From: a virus
IMG/VR virus record: IMGVR_UViG_3300007522_000028
Coordinates: 1 to 41,210 of that record
Direction: 5' to 3' (one strand)
Length of the DNA: 41,210 bases
Below the pieces are notes generated by a model, which saw nothing but the letters and a program-made list of their open reading frames with translations, was not told the DNA's origin and made no database searches. This document shows, in pieces, positions 7,229 through 14,658 of this stretch (positions are counted from its first letter, which is position 1; the number at the start of each line of letters is the position of its first letter). Both the position numbers and the translations under genes were made by a program.

Positions 7229-8185
7229 TTGACAGATTATTATAAAATATTGGGAGTTGATAAGACCTCTACATCAGACGAGATAAAGAAGGCGTTCCGT
7301 AAATTATCTAAACAGTATCATCCTGATGTTAACTTAACACATGGTTCCGAGGAAAAATTCAAGGAAGTAGCAAACGCATACGAGACACTAGGAGACGAAA
7401 CGAAACGAAAGGCATATGATTTATCTAGAAATCCTAGTAGTGGAAATGGGGGTAAGGGAACGTCATTTGACGACTGGGTAAATGATTTCAGTAAAAAGGA
7501 TTCCGGCTTTGGAAGAGGATCTTCACGTGGAGGATTCGGAAGAACTACTCCTAATCTACCAGACACAGGGTACCTAAATGTTAATAAAACAATAGAGGTA
7601 AATTTAAAGGATCTTATACTTGGAACTGAAGTAGAAGTTAGATATGATAGATGGTCAGTAGATGGAAGATTCCTTAAAAATAAAGGAGAAAAGATTTTAA
7701 ATATCCATTTAGATTTAAGAAAGAAATTCCTACCGATCACTCAATCTGGAGATAATTATATCATCAATATTAAACTTGAAAAACTAGGAAGCGAGGACGT
7801 ACATCGTCGTCCTAATCTATGGGGAGACATGGAGAATGTATTATTAAACGGAGACTTTATACTTGAAGTTATGGTAATTATGCCTGATGAAGTATCAGTA
7901 GAAGATGGTAATATTATTCAATACATAGACATCCCGTTATATAAAGCACTATTCAGTGGAGAGAAAGTAAGAATCTCTACGATATTAGATAAGTCATACG
8001 ATGCAGAAATATCATCGCCTAAAAAACTTAATGATTTGAAATTTAATATTAAAGATAAAGGAATAAAGGGTAAATCTGGAAACATCGGAAATTACATCAT
8101 TAAGTTTAATATCATACCGCCCGATCTAACTAAGATCAATAAATCTACATTAAATTCGATAAAAGAGTCTTTTATACAAGAATAG
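7229..8185 (+). CDS. J-domain co-chaperone, DnaJ/CbpA type without zinc finger
   Basis: 318 residues. Residues 1-65 are a J domain with the essential HPD triad at 31-33 and flanking helices (EIKKAFRKLSKQY, FKEVANAYETLGDETKRKAYD). A short Gly/Phe-rich linker (about 85-110) precedes two CTD-like beta domains starting near VNKTIEVNLKDLILGTEVEV. The CxxCxGxG zinc-finger repeats of type I DnaJ are absent, making it type II (CbpA-like, about 306 residues). The start is TTG at 7229, since no ATG precedes the J domain. It should recruit a host DnaK to phage clients. Its place directly before the prohead and capsid genes suggests help with head assembly, which is inference. Confidence 0.85.
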   Translation: MTDYYKILGVDKTSTSDEIKKAFRKLSKQYHPDVNLTHGSEEKFKEVANAYETLGDETKRKAYDLSRNPSSGNGGKGTSFDDWVNDFSKKDSGFGRGSSRGGFGRTTPNLPDTGYLNVNKTIEVNLKDLILGTEVEVRYDRWSVDGRFLKNKGEKILNIHLDLRKKFLPITQSGDNYIINIKLEKLGSEDVHRRPNLWGDMENVLLNGDFILEVMVIMPDEVSVEDGNIIQYIDIPLYKALFSGEKVRISTILDKSYDAEISSPKKLNDLKFNIKDKGIKGKSGNIGNYIIKFNIIPPDLTKINKSTLNSIKESFIQE

Positions 8186-8219
8186 AGGAAAAACTTTAAT
8201 TTTTTTTTATTACGTCTAA

Positions 8220-8227
8220 TATAAATA
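8220..8227 (+). promoter_or_regulatory. T4-type late promoter, TATAAATA
   Basis: An exact match to the T4 late-promoter octamer, followed by ATAAAAAA, 21 nt before the ATG at 8249. The same extended motif precedes other plus-strand late genes in this window. In T4 it is read by RNA polymerase carrying the late sigma gp55 with gp33 and the gp45 clamp; the equivalent factors are not in the window. Confidence 0.7.
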
Positions 8228-8248
8228 ATAAAAAATTGCAGACGAATA

Positions 8249-10213
8249 ATGGACTTATCGAATAATAACTCTTTAGACGAATTTGTACTAATAGTAGAAA
8301 ACGTTGGTAAAGACTTAAAAATGAAGAAGGCATCTAATGATTATATCTTAGAAGGTGTTTGTGCTGTATTCGGTGCTAAGAATAACAACAATAGGGTTTA
8401 CGAAAAAGAAGAGTATCTTCCTCACTTAAGCTACCTACAAGATAAGATCGACAAAGGTCAATTGGTTGGAGATTTAGATCACCCTCCACATTTCGATGTA
8501 ACACTTAAAAGTGCATCACACATTATCGAAGCGTTAGAATATGACGGCGCTGATAAAGTAAACATCAAATTAAGAATTTTAAATAACACTCCAAATGGAA
8601 AGATCGCAAGAGCTTTATTAGATGGAGGAGTTAATTTATCAATTTCATCTAGAGCAGCAGGACAGGTTCTAGAATCTAGCAAAGTTAAACTTCACAAAAT
8701 CTTTACTTACGATTTAGTAGGAGAGCCTGGTTTTACCGAAGCAATCTTAAGAAAAACTTTAAACGAGTCTCTAAAAAGCGACTTCCAAATGATTACAGAA
8801 AGTTATAGTCATTTAAAAGAAGATTCATTTGTAGAAAAGCAACATTTAGTTAATATTTCAGAAAGTTTAAACTTTAGTGATAATATTAAAATATATAAAA
8901 TAAATAATCCTATAGAATCTATGTTTGAGAGCTCTATACAACCTGAAAAAAATATTAAAACAATGGCCGAAAATAAAGATTTTGTAACCAAAGAGAGCAT
9001 GAACAGGTACTCTGAAGTTGTTAAAGAAAACTTTGATACTTTGAAAACAGAAATAAAAAATCATAAGGCCCTATTGGAGTCTGCTGGAAACAATGAGGGA
9101 CATAATCTTTCTAGCTTATATAATTTTGTTTCTTATTTAGCAGAGCACCTAGAAGGAGTTATTAATTATTCAGATTATCTTTCTGAAATGGTTAATAAGA
9201 ACGTAGCTTATACAGAGCACGTAGCAGAGACTACTAATCACGCTATAGAATATACTAGTTATGTTGGAGAAAAGTTAAATACTTCGATCAAGCACAATGA
9301 CTATATCACAGAGAAATTAAATCAAACAATTAATTACGCTGAATATATTAAAGAGAGCTTAAACGGTTCTATTACTTACCAAAACTATTTAGCAGAAGAA
9401 TTAGATAAAGGCATTCAATACACTGAATATGTAGCTGAAGGAGCTAACAACGGTATTCAATTCTCAGAATATCTTTCTAAATCAATTAATGAAAACAGAC
9501 AATATGCTCAATACGTAGCAGAAAAAACTACTCAAGGAATTGGTTATACTGAATATGTTGCAGAACAAATGAATTCAGGATTATCTGCTCCAGCTAAGAG
9601 AAGTCTATTAGATAACGTAGAAAGATTAACAGAATCTAAATCTATTGATAACTTAGTATCTAGCGTAGATGCAGTTATTGCAGAAGTTATTTCGACATCA
9701 GCTAAGTCCGTATTAGAAAGCAGACATCCTTTCTTAAAGGTTTTATCTGAATCTAATAGAGCAGGTTTTTACAAACTAGATTCTAGCAAGAAACAAGCAA
9801 TTGTTGAAGCGTTAGGAGCTACAATTTGGTTCAGTGAATCAGATGTTCTAGGAATTATGGAAGCAGTAGTTAATGAATCAACTAAAGATTTACACATTCT
9901 TGAGAAATTCATGCCAGATACAATGAAACCGATCTGGGGAAAAATGAATGAATCAGAAAAGAACAGAATTTTCGCTAAATCTCAATTATATAACTTAAAT
10001 ACTCCTTATCAAGTTAAATCATTTTTCGATGAGCAAGACTTTAGAGGAATTAACGAAAGAGTTGCGATTGAAGCACAAAATATTAAAAGTATACAAAAAC
10101 TTAACGAAAGCCAAAGTACAGAAGGTATGATATCCGTTGAAAGGGTAGTTGAGTCAAGTAGAGGATATTCCTCAAATTACCTAGCTAATATGCAAAGACG
10201 AGCTAACAACTAA
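8249..10213 (+). CDS. Prohead core protease fused to repeat-rich scaffold (gp21-gp22-like)
   Basis: 654 residues. Residues 1-190 look like a T4 gp21-type (S80) prohead protease: ILEGVCAVFGAKNNNNRVY, GDLDHP at 74-79 (candidate catalytic H78) and LSISSRAAG at 130-138 (candidate Ser 133 or 134). The rest is acidic, helical and scaffold-like. Residues 292-445 are eleven consecutive 14-residue repeats of about NYxEYVAExLNxxI, followed by a helical tail. T4 encodes protease and scaffold separately; here they are one chain. Most repeats carry a [LIV]-x-E triplet like the T4 protease site ([LI]xE). It is followed 16 nt later by the capsid gene, as expected for head assembly. Protease assignment is moderately strong; scaffold role rests on position, repeats and composition. 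Confidence 0.75.
   Translation: MDLSNNNSLDEFVLIVENVGKDLKMKKASNDYILEGVCAVFGAKNNNNRVYEKEEYLPHLSYLQDKIDKGQLVGDLDHPPHFDVTLKSASHIIEALEYDGADKVNIKLRILNNTPNGKIARALLDGGVNLSISSRAAGQVLESSKVKLHKIFTYDLVGEPGFTEAILRKTLNESLKSDFQMITESYSHLKEDSFVEKQHLVNISESLNFSDNIKIYKINNPIESMFESSIQPEKNIKTMAENKDFVTKESMNRYSEVVKENFDTLKTEIKNHKALLESAGNNEGHNLSSLYNFVSYLAEHLEGVINYSDYLSEMVNKNVAYTEHVAETTNHAIEYTSYVGEKLNTSIKHNDYITEKLNQTINYAEYIKESLNGSITYQNYLAEELDKGIQYTEYVAEGANNGIQFSEYLSKSINENRQYAQYVAEKTTQGIGYTEYVAEQMNSGLSAPAKRSLLDNVERLTESKSIDNLVSSVDAVIAEVISTSAKSVLESRHPFLKVLSESNRAGFYKLDSSKKQAIVEALGATIWFSESDVLGIMEAVVNESTKDLHILEKFMPDTMKPIWGKMNESEKNRIFAKSQLYNLNTPYQVKSFFDEQDFRGINERVAIEAQNIKSIQKLNESQSTEGMISVERVVESSRGYSSNYLANMQRRANN
9122..9583 (+). 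repeat. Eleven 42-bp (14-residue) in-frame repeats in scaffold region
   Basis: Eleven successive 14-residue units starting at residues 292, 306, 320 and so on to 432. The consensus is [NQT]Y-x-[ED]-Y-[VLI]-[AST]-E-x-x-N-x-x-I. Two heptads per unit fit a coiled coil. The DNA is diverged, so the repeat is ancient and kept at protein level. In ten of eleven units position 8 is Glu preceded by [AGSTK] and a branched or aliphatic residue. Confidence 0.85.
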
Positions 10214-10229
10214 AAAAACCATATTTAAA

Positions 10230-11882
10230 ATGGCTAAGACTAAAATTTTTAGACGTACGAATGACGCAAGTCTAAACAACACATGGGCACCTATCTTGGA
10301 GTCTCATGGAGCTGATATGAGTAAGACACCATGGTTAGCAGAATATGCTCACAACCACGCAATATTTGATAATAGTGCACCGTTGTTTGAGCAAGCTGGA
10401 CCAGGTCAATTCCTTCAAACTCCAGGAGCTTTACCAGGAATGGGAGCAGCGTTTGCACCAACACCAGGTCAAACACCCTTCACCGCAGGTGGAGCAAAAA
10501 ACTCTTACGGAGATTCAGGATCTGGTGATAAATTCCCTTCATTACTTCCTGTAGCAATTCAAGTAGCAGCAAAAACGATCGGTTTCGATTTAGTACCTGT
10601 TGTTCCTATGGATTCTCCAGTAGGATTCTTACCTTACCTTGATTACCTTTACACAGGTGGTAGAACAGAAGATACTTCTTTCGAACCATACATGGTGAAG
10701 TTACAAGGAGTTACTGCAGCTAATTTAGCTGGAGGTACATTAGTACCAGGAACTGCACTTACTATATCAGGAGTTTCTGCTAGAACTTATGACTTCGTTG
10801 GATTCTCAAGAGTTGATGGACATTTGATCGTTAAAGTAAGAACTGATTCTGATGAAGTATCTGTAGCAGGAGATTTAGAAGGAAACACAATTAATACTAT
10901 CGGAGCAGCAGTTACTGTACCGCCTACAATCGCTGCAGGAGCAGTACAATTAGTATCTGCTTTAGAAAACCACATTTCTGGATTTACTTCGGTAAGTGAT
11001 GATGATTATGCTACTACACCATTCTCTGGTCCTTACTTAGGAGCTAACGGATCTGTGCCGGGTTCAATGAAAAGAGAGCAAGGAGAGCAATCAAGATTCC
11101 GTCAAATGGGTCTTAGAATGTTCACAAAATTCATCGAAGCTGAAACTGATCAAGTTGCGATCTCTGCATCTGTAGAGCAAATCCAAGATTTGAACAGAGT
11201 TTGGAACTATGACGTAATCTCTATGTTAGAGAACGTTGCAGTGAATGACTTAGCTCAGTCTATCAACAAAAGATTAGTTGATAGAGTATTCCAAATGGCA
11301 GATGCTCACAACGTTGAGGTTAATGCTGTAGAGGGAACTGGAATCACTTCTTTAGACTTGCTTGCAGGTACTGGTGGGTTCGAAAATGTTTCTACTCTTC
11401 AAAGAAGATTAGTTACAAAAATTCTTGAATTATCTAACTTAATTTACCACAGAGGTAGATTCGGAGCTGGTACGTTCATGGTAACAAATGGTAGAGTTGC
11501 TTCTGCTTTAGCTGATGTAGCTGGTTACTCAATTGCACAAGTACCTACGGATATGAGTGGAGTTGCTGGAAACCTTTACCCAGCTGGAAAAGTATACGGA
11601 GTACAAGTATACGTTGATCCTAACTTATCGTTCGGAGATACTAGAATTGTAATTGGTAGAAAAGGAGCTGATGAAGAGCCGGGAGTTAAATTCATGCCTT
11701 ACATCATGGCTGAGTCTCTACAGACTATAGCCGAAGGAACATTCTCTCCAAAAATCGGAATGAAATCTCGTTACGCGATTACGGAAGCAGGATGGCACCC
11801 AGAAACACAATATATCAACATGGAAGTTAGTGGAGATATGGCAGTGTTAACTGGAGGAGTTGCACCTTCAAACACTCTTTAA
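10230..11882 (+). CDS. 23: Major capsid protein, T4 gp23-like
   Basis: 550 residues (T4 gp23 is 521). The segment SRFRQMGLRMFTKFIEAETDQVAISASVEQIQDLNRVW and the C-terminal KIGMKSRYAITEAGWHPE are characteristic of the T4-type HK97-fold capsid protein. The N-terminal region, rich in Gly/Pro after residue 55, looks like a propeptide: LAE at 36-38 and LFE at 52-54 are candidate cleavage sites for the upstream protease, with LFE followed by QAGPG the better one. It has no Shine-Dalgarno sequence, is co-transcribed with the protease-scaffold gene 16 nt upstream, and is followed by a strong terminator. G+C at third positions looks higher than in neighbours, as in other highly expressed phage genes. 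Confidence 0.93.
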   Translation: MAKTKIFRRTNDASLNNTWAPILESHGADMSKTPWLAEYAHNHAIFDNSAPLFEQAGPGQFLQTPGALPGMGAAFAPTPGQTPFTAGGAKNSYGDSGSGDKFPSLLPVAIQVAAKTIGFDLVPVVPMDSPVGFLPYLDYLYTGGRTEDTSFEPYMVKLQGVTAANLAGGTLVPGTALTISGVSARTYDFVGFSRVDGHLIVKVRTDSDEVSVAGDLEGNTINTIGAAVTVPPTIAAGAVQLVSALENHISGFTSVSDDDYATTPFSGPYLGANGSVPGSMKREQGEQSRFRQMGLRMFTKFIEAETDQVAISASVEQIQDLNRVWNYDVISMLENVAVNDLAQSINKRLVDRVFQMADAHNVEVNAVEGTGITSLDLLAGTGGFENVSTLQRRLVTKILELSNLIYHRGRFGAGTFMVTNGRVASALADVAGYSIAQVPTDMSGVAGNLYPAGKVYGVQVYVDPNLSFGDTRIVIGRKGADEEPGVKFMPYIMAESLQTIAEGTFSPKIGMKSRYAITEAGWHPETQYINMEVSGDMAVLTGGVAPSNTL

Positions 11883-11906
11883 TCGATAGATTAACTAGAA
11901 TATAAG

Positions 11907-11934
11907 AAAGGAAGACTACGGTCTTCCTTTTTTT
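11907..11934 (+). terminator. Rho-independent terminator after capsid gene
   Basis: A perfect 10-bp stem (AAAGGAAGAC pairing with GTCTTCCTTT) closes a TACG loop, giving the very stable C(UACG)G tetraloop, and runs into a T tract to 11934. It lies 25 nt after the capsid stop and closes the head operon. Confidence 0.9.
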
Positions 11935-11967
11935 ATGTGTAAACTTTGGGATATAGAGTATTTCCAG

Positions 11968-11975
11968 GATAAATA
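11968..11975 (+). promoter_or_regulatory. T4-type late promoter, GATAAATA
   Basis: GATAAATA followed by ATTAAAA, 18 nt before the ATG at 11994 and just after the capsid terminator. It matches the repeated late motif of this window with one change from TATAAATA. Confidence 0.6.
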
Positions 11976-11993
11976 ATTAAAAGTACGTATATC

Positions 11994-12464
11994 ATGAAGC
12001 ATATAACGATAGAAAAATATCAATATCTTCTTAGAATAGTGGTTATTATATTAGCCGCTATTTTTCCGTTTATATGTTTAATATCCCATGGATATCTTCC
12101 TTCGCTATCTAGCTATTGGAATACTGAATTACAACCTCTATTTATTATAGCAAATGCAGCTACTGCGTATTATTTATATTCTCTACCAAAATGGAGAATG
12201 TCAGCATTGATGCTATTAATGTTGACGTCATTCTCGTTAACGTTATTTCCAGGAATGCATAATATACTAGCAGTACTATTCTTTATTATTAACGTGTACC
12301 CATTGGTTAAAACGAATCATTTTAGATGGTGCATATCGATATACTTAGTATCTCTATTAGCGTTACCGTTTAGTATGATGATTGCAGAAATTATAGCGAT
12401 TGATACACTTTGCTTATATCACCTTTTATTTTTAAATAAGGCATATTCTCTTTCTATTCATTAA
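11994..12464 (+). CDS. Integral membrane protein, about five transmembrane segments
   Basis: 156 residues, mostly hydrophobic. Probable membrane segments are near residues 12-33, 45-62, 68-85, 88-104 and 112-145, with few charged loops. There is no signal-peptide cleavage site and no recognised catalytic motif. It has its own late promoter and stands alone between the capsid terminator and the convergent thymidylate synthase gene, whose end it overlaps by 4 nt. Possible roles are a holin-like or superinfection-exclusion protein, but it is larger and has more membrane segments than most holins. Not recognised. Confidence 0.65.
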   Translation: MKHITIEKYQYLLRIVVIILAAIFPFICLISHGYLPSLSSYWNTELQPLFIIANAATAYYLYSLPKWRMSALMLLMLTSFSLTLFPGMHNILAVLFFIINVYPLVKTNHFRWCISIYLVSLLALPFSMMIAEIIAIDTLCLYHLLFLNKAYSLSIH

Positions 12465-13552
12465 ACTGCCATACGTACGTTTTTCCAATTAGGATAAGAT
12501 TCATATCCTTCAATTGTGAAATCTTCTAATTTATATTCGAAGATATTCTTTTTGACATATGTTGCAGATATCGAACATTCGGACTCGTCCACATTTCTAT
12601 GTCCGTTTAATTTTAAAGTAGGGGCTTTATATTTAAATGCATCACGAGTTAATTGCTCTTTAGCCAGGTCAATATGATTCTCGTATATATGTACATTAGT
12701 AAGATCTCCAATAAGTTTACCAGGGATCATGTTTGATTGATCCGCAAGCATGTGTAATAGGAATGCGTAAGATGCTATATTAAAAGGTAATCCTAGGAAA
12801 GTATCTACAGATCTTTGGTGCCATTTTAAAGATATTCTTCGTTTAGGAATTCCAGCTTTATCCATATCATCTGAATATGTATCGCTATTATTAATCTCCC
12901 ATTTAGCATCAGTATCTTCTACAGTTTCTCCAAAATTAGCGGTGTATATTTCGTTTCGTTCAGCGTGAGTTAATTCATCAGTATAGACTTCAAATGCCCA
13001 GTGACAAGGAGGAAGACACATACCAGGAATATCTGCAATGTTCCATGCTGATACCATCATTCGTCTATCGTCTGGACTATTCTTCAACTTATCCATTAAT
13101 TGAGAAATTTGATTGATACTATCAGTGTGGAGTTTTATTTCTGATCTATCAATAGTTTCCCAATTGACCCACTGCTTTCCATATACTGGTCCCATGTCCC
13201 ATACTTTAGGATCCATTGAAGTATCATCAACTTTAGCTTTCATCTCTTCTAGAGAATATGGACTAGAACATGATTTAGCATACTTGTCGTACCAATTACC
13301 ATCCCACACTTTAATATCACGAGCCCATAGATCTCTAATGTCAGTGGATCCAGTTAGGAACCATAACAATTCTCCAATAATTCCTTTAGTATACATCTTC
13401 TTTGTAGTAATCATGGGAAATCCCTGATTCATGTCGAGTTCTAATGTATGGTTGAATATTGAAACCGTGTCGATTCCAGTTCTGTTTTCTTTTACTGTTC
13501 CTTCATCAAGGATACGTTGTAATAGCTTGTGATATTCGTGAGTTGCTTGCAT
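12461..13552 (-). CDS. thyA: Thymidylate synthase ThyA
   Basis: 363 residues. Converts dUMP to dTMP with methylenetetrahydrofolate. Conserved blocks: ELLWFLTGSTD, GPVYGKQWVNW, PDDRRMMVSAWN, CLPPCHWAFEVY with catalytic C183, QRSVDTFLGLPFNIASYA with the dUMP-specifying N258, and DVHIY-type NVHIYENHIDLAKEQL. E. coli ThyA is 264 residues. The extra length includes an insertion at about residues 190-237, between the catalytic Cys and the QRS motif, plus a longer N-terminal central loop. The residues needed for catalysis are intact. It begins the minus-strand end of the operon running from 24290 and converges on the membrane gene. T4 also carries a thymidylate synthase gene (td). Confidence 0.95.
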   Translation of the reverse strand: MQATHEYHKLLQRILDEGTVKENRTGIDTVSIFNHTLELDMNQGFPMITTKKMYTKGIIGELLWFLTGSTDIRDLWARDIKVWDGNWYDKYAKSCSSPYSLEEMKAKVDDTSMDPKVWDMGPVYGKQWVNWETIDRSEIKLHTDSINQISQLMDKLKNSPDDRRMMVSAWNIADIPGMCLPPCHWAFEVYTDELTHAERNEIYTANFGETVEDTDAKWEINNSDTYSDDMDKAGIPKRRISLKWHQRSVDTFLGLPFNIASYAFLLHMLADQSNMIPGKLIGDLTNVHIYENHIDLAKEQLTRDAFKYKAPTLKLNGHRNVDESECSISATYVKKNIFEYKLEDFTIEGYESYPNWKNVRMAV

Positions 13553-13555
13553 AAT

Positions 13556-13813
13556 TTAGAATCGTTTCTTGGTTATTATATCAAGAATCAGCCCATTAGT
13601 TTTCTTTCTTATGTCCTCTGGTATATCTTCAATATTATAACATTCAAACTCTATGTGTTTACTCTCACCTGATGCAAACAGAACATGATACTGTTCAAAT
13701 AGTTCTGGCATTTCACGTTCTATGACAGCAAAGATCTGTGCCCTTGCTTCCATCTCAGTGTTTTTATTTAGTCGTATTACGAATATTGGTTTAACGTTCA
13801 TCTTCTTTATCAA
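13556..13813 (-). CDS. Hypothetical protein, 85 residues
   Basis: A small protein with an alternating beta/helix pattern (PIFVIRL, then TEMEARAQIFAVIEREM, then HVLFASGESKHIEFECYN). No known motif is seen. The start at 13813 overlaps the upstream gene by 23 nt; the internal Met at 13801 would cut the overlap to 11 nt and is a reasonable alternative. It is 3 nt from the thyA start, so co-expressed with it. Confidence 0.55.
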   Translation of the reverse strand: MIKKMNVKPIFVIRLNKNTEMEARAQIFAVIEREMPELFEQYHVLFASGESKHIEFECYNIEDIPEDIRKKTNGLILDIITKKRF

Positions 13814-14639
13814 AATCTGTGTATCTATTTTTTCTTACCCAATTCATGCATTCAATAATTCCTGGATCTATTTCTTCTAGGAATATTGAGTATGCTTTTG
13901 CGAATACTAAATCCTTTGACCATGATAAATTTTCAAGATCACATGGAGTATTACATGCATCATAATATCCATGTCCACCTATCGCCAACACTCGACATAC
14001 TCCGTTCATATATTCTCTATGACGCTGACTAACATTACGAAAAACATCACAGTGATCTAGTTCAGGATGATGTCTTCCATTCAAGTCATATGAATCTCTG
14101 ATATCATTAAGTAGCGGTTGAACAAGTTGGCTGAATAATTCTTTTATTACACCAATTGATTCTTTTCTGCTACTTAAATTAATTGGGTTGGAGTATTGAT
14201 TTCTACGATATTTAGGAGCCCACTTAACTTTTGTTTCTGAATCTATCATCCATAGGTGCGCTAGATATATTGATGCGGAATAGTCTTGTTTCTGGTATGA
14301 GATTGCTACTCTCATGAATTTATCCTTTTGTTCTTGTGTCTTTCCACGAACAACTCGACCGGTTCCATTTGCCCAGTCTATAAAATCCAAGTGAGTTAAA
14401 TGTGCTGAATCAAAACATTCTTGTTGATTAGGATTCATCCAATATGTATCACCATTAAACAATAAGCCCCTTGACATTTTTGGAAATTTACGGGCAACTC
14501 CAAGAGCTTTCCAATCCTGTATTATACCTTCACTATTCATTGGATTAACGTGAGCAACTGATTGTATAAGCTCAGGAATTGTTCTTTCTTTGATTGGCTT
14601 ATTAATTACCTTTAATGTTCGACTTCCAAATATTCCCAT
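13791..14639 (-). CDS. Hypothetical protein, 282 residues
   Basis: A soluble protein rich in Trp, His and Tyr, without membrane segments. Notable stretches are GLLFNGDTYWMNPNQQECFD, a RHHPELDHCD cluster near residue 195 and GGHGYYDACNTPCD, which could bind metal. I do not recognise the family. It sits between the gp52-like topoisomerase gene (19 nt upstream) and a small gene, in the operon leading to thyA. Confidence 0.6.
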   Translation of the reverse strand: MGIFGSRTLKVINKPIKERTIPELIQSVAHVNPMNSEGIIQDWKALGVARKFPKMSRGLLFNGDTYWMNPNQQECFDSAHLTHLDFIDWANGTGRVVRGKTQEQKDKFMRVAISYQKQDYSASIYLAHLWMIDSETKVKWAPKYRRNQYSNPINLSSRKESIGVIKELFSQLVQPLLNDIRDSYDLNGRHHPELDHCDVFRNVSQRHREYMNGVCRVLAIGGHGYYDACNTPCDLENLSWSKDLVFAKAYSIFLEEIDPGIIECMNWVRKNRYTDFDKEDER

Positions 14640-14658
14640 AGTATGAAAATTAGGTATT

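Noticed and set aside
8186-8219. Terminator after the J-domain gene
   Set aside because: There is a T-rich run but no convincing stem; read-through into the head genes is as likely.
10291-10975. Short frames on both strands inside the capsid gene
   Set aside because: The gp23-like frame explains this region fully; the others arise from its codon pattern.
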